This document shows, piece by piece, positions 48,881 to 60,767 of a stretch of DNA of 64,000 nt (the first letter of the stretch is position 1; each line of letters starts with the position of its first letter). The stretch covers positions 19,798,001-19,862,000 of the forward strand of contig JAJNNQ010000040.1 in assembly GCA_027886175.1 (NCBI GenBank), read 5' to 3'. This DNA is from Phylloscopus collybita (taxonomy: Eukaryota > Chordata > Aves > Passeriformes > Phylloscopidae). A model generated the notes under the pieces. It was not told the origin of the DNA. It saw only the letters and a list, made by a program, of their open reading frames with translations, and searched no databases. Both the position numbers and the translations under genes were made by a program.

Positions 48881-51800
48881 GGGTGTCCGTGGGTGAGCAC
48901 CTCTGCTGTGAAGGGACACTGGGGTGCGACGGCAGCGGGCGATGCCCAGGAGCATTGGGGCACTTTCCTCTGTGGCGTGGAGAGAGGAAGGGGAGCGCGC
49001 AGACCTACGTCCAGTGGGATTCTGGCTGCGGAGAGCGCCTCGCCTCACTTACACCCCGAGCTCCAGCACGACCCTCCAGGCTTGGCCACTTGCTGGCCCA
49101 TTTGGGTGACCCCTGGTAGTGCCCTGCGCCGAGGGTTGGCCAGCATCTCCTCCCGATCCGTGTCCCATCGCGGCTCTGGGTGTCTTTAGCCTCCTCACCA
49201 GCAGCCGGGGTAGAAGAAGCAGGAGAGGCCACCCGGCTGCCTGGTGGCGGTGCGGTCTCGGCACAGGGCGCTTTTAATGTACAAGACTGACCCTCTACAG
49301 CCTTGGCTGGAGAGGAAGGCCCAGGTGAAGGAATGAGGTCTGCTGCCTCTCGAGGAAGTTTCTACTCAGCTACATCAGGTGCTACCACCAGGGAAGACAG
49401 CCAGCTCACAGCAGAGATGTTTTGGGATGACTGACTTGAGATTTGTCTCCCGTGAAAAAAAAATCCTGGCCTCTTGCCGTGGTGCCCCTGTGGTTTGAAG
49501 GGTATTTGGTTACTTGAGTGTCTGGCTCCTACTGGAGGAATCTTGTAAACGTCCTCGGGGTTGTCTCACCCTGTGTTTTTGATACTTGCTACACATGAAT
49601 TAGTGCAATGCTGATGCTGCTAATGTTGAGGCAGACAGAAAAATTAGGTGACCGAGAATGTAAGGGGCAGAAGGCAAAGTAGGGGAGCAACACATCCTTG
49701 TGCTGTGTTCTTAAATTGTTTTCTGTGTAATACCTGTGCCTGCAATCATGCTGCTGTTCACAGCATTGTAGGAGTCCATGTTCAAGCAGCTCATACGGTG
49801 GCAGTAAGATCTGTGTGTGCACCGTGATTTGTACAGCGTCAGTCACAATGTCACCTCAGGACCTGGGTCCACTCAGGTGAATCTTCCACAATGTACACTG
49901 GAAGGACATGCAGACTAAAATGCTTGGTTTTCAGGTGTTGGGGACTTTAGGAATGATGAAAGCCAGAAAGGTCATCAAGGGGCAGCTGATTTTCACAAGA
50001 ATCGTTTGATAGTGGGAAAATTTTGACCAGTCATGGAAAAGATGTTATTGCCACACTTGTGGGGATTTTTGTTTTGTTTATTTTATTGGAGTTTTAAATT
50101 GTGCAATATTTGGGGGGTTCTGTGTCTTTCTAAATTCTTTGGTAACAGTGGACATAAATGTGTTACATTTTTCTAGAGGGGCATTTTGTGTCAGTTTTCA
50201 GTGAACTGGCAGTGAAAAGTCATTTAGTACTGAGCAACACTTTACTCACTTTCCCTGATACTACAACCTGTTGATATTAAAACTCTGTATTGATATCAGT
50301 GGGGTTTGGTCTGTGTTTTGTTATTCTGATAAAAATCTAAAGCAGCTCCACTTCCTAGAGGCAATGTGCATGAATAAAATGGAGACTCTGGAATTCACCT
50401 AGCCAGCCCTGAGCCACCGGTATGACCAGTGGTTGGAAAGATTTGAAATCTCACTAATTAAAGGAATCATCAACACAGAATAGTTTTTTTTTCTCCTTCA
50501 ATGTTGCCATATCCTATTTGAATTGCTATACCTGAAATGATTTAGTGGCTGGAAAGTTGCCCGGCTGAAAAGGACCTGGTGGTGCTGCTCAGCATCCATC
50601 TGAACATGATCCAGCAGTGTGCCCAGACGAGCAAAGAGGCCAGTGCCATCCTGGTCCATCTCAAAATAGGAGCATGTCCAGAGAAGGACAATGGAGCCAG
50701 TGAAGGATCTGGAGCACAAGTCCTGTGAGGAGAAGGTGAGGGAGCTGGGGTTGTTCAGCCTGGAGAAAAGGAGGTTCAGGTTAAGGTAAGGTTCACCTCA
50801 TCACTCTCTACAACTGCCTGAAAAGAGGGTGTAGACAGACCTCTTCTCCCAGGTAACAAGAGACAGGGCATGAGGAAATAGCCTCAACTTCCACCAGGGG
50901 AGGTTTAGATTGGATATTAGGAGAAATTTCCTCATGGAAAGGATGGTCAGGCATATGGAAACAGGCTGCCCAGGGAAGTGGTGGAACTACTATGCTTGGA
51001 AGTGATCCAAAATTGTGTGGATGTGGAAAGTGGGAAACATGGTTAAATGATGAACACAGTGATACTAGTTTAATGGTTGAGCTCAGTGATCTTAGATGTC
51101 TTTTCTAATCCTAATGATTCTATGATTTTGTGATTTTATGATTATAGAATTTATACAGTCTCTCTTAAAATGTGTTAGAAGAATTCTGAAGTAGTGATTT
51201 GTATAGGGTAAAAAGCCTGTTTGCCATGCCTCTTGGAAGTCCAGTGTCATGTCTTGAGATAACTCTAATCATGTCTGTGTTGGCATTCAGCCTACTCCAT
51301 GGTATTAACTTTGTCATTTTATTTCATTTGATTTCTCTATTCCTTCCTGGGCTGGTTCCTGTATTGTAGGAAAAGCGAGTTTGTCCAGTGGAGCCTGTTT
51401 AGATAAGTTCTGTTTATGCAGCAGAGGACCAGAAAAGGAGGGAAAACCAGTAGTGGGTATTGTGCTGGTGAATTTAGAAGAATTGTGAAGAGGAAGCTTC
51501 ACAGCAGGGTGGTAACAGAAACAACATTAATTCTGTTTTGTTTGACTTGCCTTTAGGTTGTTACTAACCATAGAACACAACAGTGGGAGGTTAACATAAA
51601 CTTTGTGTATGTGTGGTTTCAGACATACTGGTCCTAGGATTGTGTTCGTTTTGGCCTGTCTGTCTAGTTTTCTGTTTCTAAAATAAAGTTCCTTAAAAAT
51701 TGCATACCTGTGGTGAGGAGGAGGTATGCAACTGTGCCTTATACAAACCTCTACACTAAATAAAGGTAGATTGGTATACCTGGAGCACTTAAGTTGTACA

Positions 51801-54800
51801 GCAGTTTATGTAGTTTTGCAATTGCACCTTCATGTAAACAGAACTGTAGAGAGGAATAATCATAGATGGACAGTGAAGGCCTGAGAACAAATTTTAGTAA
51901 TTGTTCTTTTTTTTTTCATAGTTACCAAGTATCTCTGCCCTTGAACAGGCATGACATCTGCACTTGCAGGAAGTTTAATTGCTTCTATAAAAATTTTGTA
52001 CTAGAAGAAACTTAAATGTTGAATTTAACCTAGTTCAGGAGTGGGAATTGTCCTAGAAGAAGTGGTGTTACAAAAAAAGAAATCTGAAAAACCACACACT
52101 TGACCAGACACAGTGCCAATATAGGCTATAAACCTCTGGCAAACTCCTCATTAAAATAAATACTTTCAAATATGTAAGCTAACAATTTGGTGCTGTCTTA
52201 TGAATGGATGAGTTTATACCTTCTCTTCTCTTGATATATTATAAAGATAATGGTGACAATTTTAGTTGCAAATTAATTATGTTTCACAATTTCCTTACTG
52301 CATGCTGAGATTTAATACCTGAACAATATTTGCATCCTTAATATCACTAGTGGAAAAGTATTGTAAAGATCTCTAATTGCCTGTATGTCAGCAATTTACA
52401 GAATGAGAATGTGTGTCCTGTAATGGACACCTAAACTAAAAAATCTTTTGGAAAAATCAAGAAATCAAAAATCACTGCAGGAAACCTAGTTGCATATCCC
52501 TAAACCCCTTAATCTGTAGAGTGATGTGATATCAACAGAACAGTTTTCTGTTCTACTGTAAGTTAAACAGTATTTTTGAGGATGGGAGTTTGTCTTCCTC
52601 CTCTCATGATATCACTGTAGGGTGGAGGGTAAAAGTCATTGTTTTGAATTAAGTGACATATTTTGCTGGAGGCTTCCCCCACCCCCCCACCCCCCTTTAT
52701 TTTTTTTTAGCCACTGGCTAAAGCTTCAGTCATCTCCAGAAGGATGGGTGATAGCCTGAAACAATTCTTCCAGGAATTCTCTGAGCTAGAACATCAGTAT
52801 ATTCTGTGGAAGAAACCTAGAGTCATGAAGGATGAAGAAAAGTTGTCATCGATTTAGAAGTTTTTGCTTAATACAACAGGCAGTATAAATAGAGATGCTA
52901 TTCCTACTTTAAACACATTACAGTTTCAGTGGTTTACAGATGAAGTGAACTGCACAAGGTAGTTCTGGACTGCTGTCAAGGCAGTTGCTAAACTAAACTA
53001 AGGCTGTAGTGCTGAAAATACGGTGATTTAACTTTTTTATAGCAGGTAGTTTCAGTGAAAAGCTGTCAACAGGAGTGCTCTGCTATTGAATTTCAGCATA
53101 ATAATATGTTTTCTCAAGGCCAGAGCCAAAGGGTGCAGAGGTTTTTTGGTTTTTTTTTTTTGCAAGCTCTTTGATTCTGCAGCTGCTTTTTTAAAGGATG
53201 TTACATCACCTGTTATGTTAAATCCTAAATGACCACGGTGTCTGGAAAGTACAGAAGTTCAAAGCTGATACAGTGTGTGGTTTTGCAAATATGTCTGAGG
53301 TTTTTCCTGACTTTTACCCACAGATCTGGGAAGTTAGCCTTTACTAGAGACAAACGAATATAAAGTTAAGGTGTGTGTTCACTCTGTGGAGGAACTCTGT
53401 GCCTCCTCTGCTGCTTCAGTTGTGGATGTGTGTGGGGTTCTCGCATGCAGCTGAGTGAAGTCTTGCAAAAGCAGGAAGTAGCAGTTATTTACTTGTGCAT
53501 CTTTCTCTTCTTTTGTATGGAAAGCAGTTTCTGTGCTCTATGTACATTCACTGGTTACAATTAGCTTTGGTTTTGTATTGATGTGAGCAACTATGCTGCT
53601 GAGTGGAGCATGGGAATCAAACACCAGTACTGGTGCACAGGACACTGTGAATGTATTTCTGAGCACTGCGTTCTATCCCAGACAGTGAGCCCTCCACCAT
53701 TTCTACTCTTATGCCAGAATATTCATATAGCTAGCACCACCTTTTATGAAGTTTTTCTTCTTATGAAGTTCAGTGGTGTTCAAACTTTTCCATTTGTGGA
53801 AGCAGCCTACAGAGCAGAAGTCCTATCTTCCTTGGTTATGATGGCAGTGGGCACTTGCAAGCTATGGTTTCTCAGGCTGAATTTCAGTGCCTTAGATTGT
53901 GGGGGAAAGTGTGTGTTGCAGTTCTTTCACTATTGTCAGAATTGCATAACTGGGTACAGAGAAGAGGGAGAATGTATTCTTGTAAGTGTAGAGAGTTGAT
54001 TACAAGTCTTTTTTCTATGCTAGGAGACAAGTAATGGTTGTGAGGAATTAATTCTTTGTAGTGATTATGTCTGTAGTGACTGCTGCAAGTTTCTGTGTAA
54101 ATATGAGTCATATATGGCAGAAACCACATAAAGATAATGGCCAAATTTCAGAGCAATCACTTTGGGACTTCCCTTCTATTTTCTTGACTGCCTGCAGCAG
54201 CATGGAGCTGGCCAGTAGAAACCTCGTGGTTACTTTAATCCATTTTTCTTTGATTGCGAATTAATATATTCATATATGCACATTCAAGTATGCAAACATA
54301 ATCTCTCACTGGGAGCAGATTGTTCTCAATCTAATACAGAAAACCAGGGAACTGATCTTTCCAAAATGCAAATTTTCTGTTTTGTTTGTTATGTTTTCAA
54401 CCAGAAACCTATCTTACTAGAAAATTGGTAAATACATTGCTTAATGTTTTAAATATTTGGATTCTCTTAACTGTAACACTGACCACAGACTTCTTCCCAA
54501 CTCAGTACTGCTTGGTGTTTCTGAATACAGTCTGACTTTCATAATGCCTGTGTAGCTTGGATTGAATGTGAGCAGGACTATTTTAATAGTAAAAGATATT
54601 GAAAATACAAGCACTTGAAACGTGTCTGCAGATGACTGAAGACACAATTTGGAGGTAATTGTCTAAACTTATGTAATTTGGTCTTGGACTTTTTTCTAGG
54701 TAAGATGCTTATTGTAATGTATATATGGGAGTTTTGGTATGCAATTTCTGTTTGATTATAGTGTTCCCCTGTTTCTGGGGAAAGTTCCCACCTCTTTCCC

Positions 54801-57800
54801 TCAAATGTTAAATGACACAAATAAAGTCATCCCATGACACCAAACCTATGTTTGTTCAAGTACTTAGGAATATGCTTGAGATTACATTTGTATAGCAGTA
54901 CCTACAGCCAAGCATGTGACTATTTCCAGAATCAGGCTGAAAAAACACAAGGGAGAAACAGAATCCATAACCCCATCTCAGACTCTTTTTCTTTCTTCAA
55001 GAACTTTTCCTTATTTTTTATCTTTAAGTTGAAGGTATTACTGTGTCTGTCCTTAGTGTTGGACTTAGAATTATGGTACCTTTCTCTACCCTCTGACTCC
55101 AGTTGCTGAATTTTCTGAGGTCCATATGCTTGAGAGTTGTGCTGATTCTTGCTGAAGTCTGGGAGTTCAGCCCTGAAGAGGGGTTGAATAAAGGAAACTC
55201 TGTATGTTTGGCCAGTTCCTGCTAGCTGGTAAATTGAGATTGCAGCTTTTACAAGCAGGAAGTCATGCTTGGTTAAGACATATGTGTAATGTAGTTTGTA
55301 TGTCTTTTCGTGGTGTGAGGTTTTTTGGCTCTGAAATATTTTATGCATGGAAAAGGTCACTTCTAATTGATTTTATTGCAGCATGGCTTCATTGAATTAT
55401 TGCATGCCTCTTGTTTTGCAAGGGTTAAAGTGTTTCATAGAAATTTTTCCCTTTAACTCTCTTCATCCAACAAAGGAGCACATAAGTTTTGTTCTCTGTG
55501 TAGCAACATTCTTTCTGATTCTGATTCGTGTGTCCTAGCACTCCTTGAATGTTCTAGGAGATGTTTTAGGGTTTGATAATTTCAATAAGATTTTGAGAAT
55601 TATAAATACTTCTTTTTAATAACAGGATATGAACCTGGCTCAAGCCCTCTGCAATAATGTCCTTTGTGCCACACCAAGGAGTGTAACAGGACAGGAGACT
55701 TCCAATTCCATCAGTATCTTTAACAAAGGGAATTTACACACAACACCCCCCCCAAATGTGGTCCATAGGCACTAAAACATTCTGGCCTCTCTGTTTGCAT
55801 GACCTGCGGACATAGCTGTGTGTGTTTGGCATGTTCCTTTCCTGCTCCTTCCTTCCAGGCAGCTCTGCTGGTGCTGCTGTCCCAACTGATGCTGCTGTGC
55901 AGGTGTGGGTTCTGATGAGTGGTCTGCCCAGAATGGTGGTGTTTCTGTAGCAGGACTGGTAAAACACAGCTACTTGGCTGCATGTCTGGAGAGGTCCTGT
56001 GCCAGGAGTCAACGTGGGTGTGATGCCACTGGCTTGACCTGGGAAACTCCAGCGGGTTCCAGGCATGCCAGTGGCAGGTACTTCTTGCCAGTAGTGGAAT
56101 GGGCTGTGTTGCCTAATTCGACACTGAAATAAATTCCATTCTTTTGGATTGTGCTCTTACCAGACACTTTTAACAGCCAACTTTCCAACTTGTGATTCTA
56201 TTTTGAAGAGTATCACCATGCTTTCAAAGTGACTTTTAAAAAGCTTTCAGGTTGTGCCTGGCCTGCAGCTTTATGAGCTCCCGCATGTCTCAGATCTGAA
56301 TCTCTTGGTGTTTCTCTTGTTTTAGATTTCTTCCTAAAGCTGAAAGAATTTTGGGTTTGGTTTTCCCTTTTTATTTTAAAGTAGCACAATTATTTTAATG
56401 TAGACAGCTTTTAAAGGAGGGAACAGATTTAAGAAAAAAAATCTGTATATTGGTGCTCTTTTCTACTTAGTAAAGATGCCATGGGAAGTGAAACATCAGC
56501 TTTTTTAACCTGTTGGGTTTTTTTAATACTTAAGAAAGCCTTGACAAGGAGGTTTCTTTTCAAAGACTGAAACATTGTTATAGTCTATCTAAATTGTTTT
56601 TGTGAAATTGTTTTTTTTAGTGCCTGAGAACTGAGCTTGCAGAGTCTCAGCCCTTAAAATGTGCCATTACTGAGTATTTAAACTGTTATTGTCCAGAGAT
56701 TCATGTCACCCAATAAAAACCACTTTATCCTCTGTCTGCTGCTTATGCTTTGCTTCAACTGCTGTGTGGGGTATCAACATTTTGCTAGTTTCTCCTGATT
56801 TACTCTAAGAAAGTATGTAAGTTGTGAAACTATGGTAGTAAAAACAAGATTAAGAAAAAATTAAACAAGTCTTCTTTTGTCATAAGTGCAGAAATTTAGA
56901 TGAACATGTTTTAATTACTCTTGGGGGTTGCCTCTGTTAAGGAATTTTGCAAGAGGAATTGTCCTTCATTTCACTTCTAAGTGTCAGCAATATATGGGAT
57001 ATTTATTTGTTTTCTGTGCTTCTCACTGAGCTCCTTGCCTCTTGAGATTTATAAAGAGACATCTCTTTCTTTTCTCTTCTATCATCCATTGCAAGTAGTT
57101 CAGTCCTTTTTATGCCCAGAGGTTTCAGGTTTTTTTAACTGCTGAAGTTAATTAGGAGTGTAAGATTGCATATTATTAGCAAATGTCTGAAAGTACTGTG
57201 TTGCTGTTTTTCTGTAGTTCAAGAAGTAAAAGGACATTGAGGGTTACAGTCTATTTTCCTCATTTGGGAGATTAACCTTGCTCCTCATTGGGAAATTTAT
57301 ACAAAATGCAGACTTACTCATTCAGGAAGTATGCTGGTTTTATGTTAAAGTAGCCAGTGACAAGTTTGTTCAGTGGTCTGGCTTAATATCTAAATGTTCA
57401 GTATGTGCCCACTGAAGTTGTTTGTTGCAGAAATGCACAAATATAACACAAGCATCTGACCCTTTATTTAATTAAGTAATTCTTACTTCACTAAAATATA
57501 TTTAATTCCTCCTGAAATCAACATCTGGTGTTGTGTCTACATTAAATCATATTATCCTGCATAAAAAAAAAAATCCAGTTCTGTCTGAAATTAGACTTAG
57601 CATCTGGAAGTATAACCTCTCTCTTTTTGTACATGAAGAAAAAATATTTTATTTTAGCTTATGGCAGGATTGATTGTTATTTTTTGTTCTTATTTTAGAA
57701 CAGTGTAAATTTTACATGTGCTCATGTATTTCTTTATTTATTCTGGTTCTGATGTGGCATCTGTACCATAAAATAAAATTGTTACTAACAATCAAGTTGA

Positions 57801-58132
57801 TTTGAAAATAAAGTGAGTGCTCTTTTTTCTTCTAGGGTGGTGTATGGAGATGTGCATTTCTGTCCCATCATGTTTTAATCTCTGTGGTTTTACAGCATTT
57901 TAACCCTACCTTTGTATGGTAGTCTTGTTAACTGAGAAAAATCAACCTAGGTAGCATTGGTTCCCATGCAATAGGACTAATAGCAATTTGAAAATTTTGT
58001 GAAGAACGGATAACTAAGTTTCCTGCCTTTCTCTTTGTTCCTTAGCTCCAGAAGAAAAGGATGCAATTAAAGGACAGTATGAAAAACTCATGGATGCTTA
58101 TGGCTGCTTAGGAGAGCTTCAGCTTAAATGTG
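48736..58132 (+). CDS. SYNJ2: Synaptojanin-2 (inositol polyphosphate 5-phosphatase), first two coding exons; rest beyond window
   Basis: Two exons, 48736-48856 and 58046-58132, join in frame to 69 residues: [10 protein letters not shown], then [21 protein letters not shown], then [20 protein letters not shown] and LGELQLKC. This is the start of the Sac1 phosphatase domain of synaptojanin-2. [10 protein letters not shown] and the [19 protein letters not shown] pattern are specific for the family. Family knowledge: the enzyme has a Sac1 domain, a central 5-phosphatase domain and a Pro-rich tail, and dephosphorylates PI(4,5)P2 during clathrin-mediated uptake. The start codon is the only ATG in its frame between the last upstream stop and the exon end, and lies in a CpG island. 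The catalytic Cys motif of Sac1 is outside the window. SYNJ1 is the paralogue but starts differently. Confidence 0.93.
50535..51150 (+). mobile_element. CR1 LINE, 3' part, sense orientation
   Basis: Reads through the CR1 3' region in order: gtggctggaaagttgcccgg, then gagctggggttgttcagcc, ggggaggtttagattggata, ggctgcccagggaagtggtg, and a tail of degenerate tgattctatgat repeats at 51113-51140. It is shortened relative to a typical copy near 50660 (internal gap). Stops throughout, so it is inactive. Confidence 0.92.
52676..52695 (-). repeat. C-rich tract, possible G-quadruplex on minus strand
   Basis: C5-A-C7-A-C6 on the + strand, so the minus strand has three long G-runs separated by single T. 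The runs are long enough to be divided into four G-tracts. Confidence 0.6.
58046..58132 (+). CDS. SYNJ2: SYNJ2 coding exon 2
   Basis: Acceptor tttgttccttag and donor gtaagt. The 87 bases are entered with a two-base remainder (completing a Thr codon) and leave one base. It encodes [20 protein letters not shown] then LGELQLKC. The intron before it is 9.2 kb. Confidence 0.95.
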
Positions 58133-58990
58133 GTAAGTCACCATCTGTGTGACTGAGATTATAAAATGCCCAGACAATGCTAAATGACAATAAGTGGCTA
58201 AAGTTGTCTATTTCCTTAAATTGTGAAAGCTAGTTGCATTTTGTCATATACAGTCTGGAAAAGATCTGTTTCTTTTACTATTTTGGGCCAAAACCATATC
58301 ACTGAGTGATGGATGGATTTTTTCTTAATTTGTTTTGTCTAACATTCTTAGCTGCCTGAAGATAATTGCCATTCTTCTTTCCCCACCACATTTGTCCAAG
58401 GCAAGCTATGATTTCTTAAATCTTCTCTTCTTTAAGGATCATGTTTAGATACTGATTATCATGGTCATCTGAGATCATGTACTACGGATTGCCAGTTCTT
58501 GCTATAATTCCTAATTGTTTTTATTCATTCATATGGATAAGGGTTTGCAGAAGAAGGCCTCTGGCTTCAATTAGTATAGTAAGGAATGTTTATTGTCATT
58601 AATGTAAATTTTTGTACAGTTTGGGAATCTTCATTTAGCAAAGGACTTGCTATTACACTGCCTGCAGGAATGTTAATGGGAATAACATGTTTTAAGAAGA
58701 GAACTGCAGTGATTGATTTGAAGATAGTAGGACCTTACACAGTACTTAAAAGTCACTGATTTAGATGCACAAACAAAAAAAAGCACTGTATGCATTGTTC
58801 CCAAGCTGCTACAGTGAGCCTTAATTTTCACTTGGAGAAATGACAAGCTCTTTCCATATAGCTTGATGCTTGGTCAAGGAGTCTACCAAAGGCAGTTGCA
58901 GTGTGAGCACTGGTGTGTTTAAGCCAGTGGATGTAATTGTGTCTTTTTATACCCCGCTTACCATTTTGCAGCCTGAGAAGTATAACTTGA

Positions 58991-59061
58991 AATTGACCTG
59001 AAGACGCTACTGCAATCTGAAGGATTTTTGTGTCATAGCTTAAAACTGTAGGTCCATCTAG
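58991..59061 (+). repeat. Dispersed direct repeat, copy 1 (about 71 bases)
   Basis: aattgacctgaaga, ctgcaatctgaaggatttt and ttaaaactgtagg, ending near ccatctag. It matches the segment at 62972-63042 with about seven mismatches. Similarity ends on both sides. Family not recognised. Confidence 0.8.
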
Positions 59062-60137
59062 TCTTTTTAAATGAATGTGGACTTTTTGTTTGTTTCTTGT
59101 GGAGTTAATTAGACATTTCTCTGGAGATTTATATCAATTTGCTAATGTAATTTAAAACGGAGGACTCGTGATTAGTTTTTCTTGGCACTTGGGTCTGTTT
59201 TTCTTCATAGAAATCTAATGAATCCTGTTGTAGTAAAGGAATGTAGCTATTGAGTTCAATCTCTTCAAGCTACAGATAAGGGTAGTTTTTGTATGTGGTG
59301 GGAGCCAAATATATCCATTTTTTGTCTACATGTTAAAAGGTGAATAATTTCAAATGGGGTGTGAAATATTCTCAGCCTTACTGTTTCTCATGTTCTTATT
59401 TCTTCTTGAACAACATATGCTTAACTTCAGTACTCTGAAAGTGTGAGGTTTTTCCTTTCTGAGCTTTGTCACTGTACCTCTGCCTTATTCTGGCATTAGA
59501 TTACAAGTTCTGGTACAGGACTTGCTTTGGAAGGGATTGTTAAAATTCAGTGAAAAGTCAGAGGGTCATACTGTAATGGTAAGTGAAGGTAAGCAAACAT
59601 TTTCTGCTACTGAACATGTTTAAAAAAGCAAAGATGCATGTCTGCTATCTCACTATTCAGGATGTAGCCCAGGTTTTTGTCACAGTCTGATTTAGACCTT
59701 CCATCTTACATGTGAGTTCCATCCCTTTAGCTGTTGCTTACATAAAGGATTGACACTACAAAGGAATTGTACTGGGTTTGTGTAGCAAGATTTTGGTAGC
59801 AGGAGTGGTACAGGGCTGCCTTCTGTGAGAAGCTGCCAGAAGCTTCCCCTGTGTCCAACGGAGCCAAAGCCAGCTGGCTCCAAGACAGATGTGCTGCTGG
59901 TTGAGACTGAACCCATCAGCAGCAGTGGTAGTGCCTCTGGGATAACAGATTTAAGAAGAGGGAAAAAACCTGCCCAGCTGAAGCTGGAGAAGAGCAGAGT
60001 TAGAATATGTGAGAGAAACAGCCCTGCCAGAGAGAAACAGGGCCAGTGAGGAAGGAGGGCAGGAGGTGCTCCAGGTGCCTGAGCTCAGATTCCCCCACAG
60101 CCCATGGTGCAGACCACGGGGAAGCAGCTGTGCCCCT

Positions 60138-60284
60138 GCAGCCCATGGAGGACCCCGTGGTGGAGCAGAGATCCACCTGCAGCCCATGGAGGACCCCGTG
60201 GTGGAGCAGAGATCCACCTGCAGCCCATGGAGGAACCCATGGTGGAGCAGAGATCCACCTGCAGCCCATGGAGGACCCCATGGT
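60138..60284 (+). repeat. 41-base tandem repeat inside the LTR (about 3.5 copies)
   Basis: Units start gcagcccatggagga at 60138, 60179, 60220 and 60261, exactly 41 bases apart and nearly identical. The fourth diverges after about 24 bases. Because 41 is not a multiple of three, each copy shifts frame, so it is not coding. Confidence 0.9.
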
Positions 60285-60761
60285 CGATGCCTGAAGGTGG
60301 CTGTGGCCCTTTGGGAGGCACACAGTGGAGCAGGCTCCTGGCAGGACCTCTGGACCCATGGAGAGAGGACCAGATTTGGTGGCTGGATTTGTGACCCTGT
60401 GGGGGATCCACCCTGGAGCAGTTTGTTCCAAAAGGCCTGCACCCTGTGTGAGGGACCCACGCTGGAGCAGTTTGTGAAGAACTGCAGCCCTTGGGATAGA
60501 GTCATGCTGGAGAAGTTCAAGGAGGATTGCCTCCCATGGGAAGGTCTCCATGCTGGAGCAGGGCAAGAGTGTGAGGAATCCTCCCCATGAGAAGAAAGGA
60601 GAAGCAGAGACAATGTGTGATGAACTGATCACAGCCCCTATTTCTCATCCCCCTGCACTACTGGGGAAGAGAGCCTTGGGATCAAAGTTAAGCCTGGGAA
60701 AAAGGGAGAGGTTAGAGGAAGGTGTTTTACTCATTGTTCTACTCTGTTTTGATTAGTGATA

Positions 60762-60767
60762 AATAAA
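60762..60767 (+). terminator. AATAAA polyadenylation signal of the LTR
   Basis: AATAAA in gataaataaaactaa within the 3' third of the LTR, followed by T/G-rich sequence, in the position expected for the R region. Confidence 0.55.

Larger units (their letters stand above)
48857..58045 (+). other. SYNJ2: SYNJ2 intron 1
   Basis: 9.2 kb. GC-rich for the first 400 bases (island edge), then AT-rich. It holds a sense CR1 at about 50535-51150 and a C-rich tract at 52676-52695. No further exon recognised. The 138-residue open frame at 53583 shows no domain. Confidence 0.85.

Noticed and set aside
53583..53999. 138-residue + strand frame in SYNJ2 intron 1
   Set aside because: High in Cys, Ser, Phe and Leu without a domain, no splice context joining it to SYNJ2, in AT-rich intron.
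59951..60632. Frames of 193, 220 and 210 residues with internal repeats
   Set aside because: They lie wholly inside the LTR and owe their length to its 41-base tandem repeat. The repeat shifts frame each unit, so no protein repeat is conserved.
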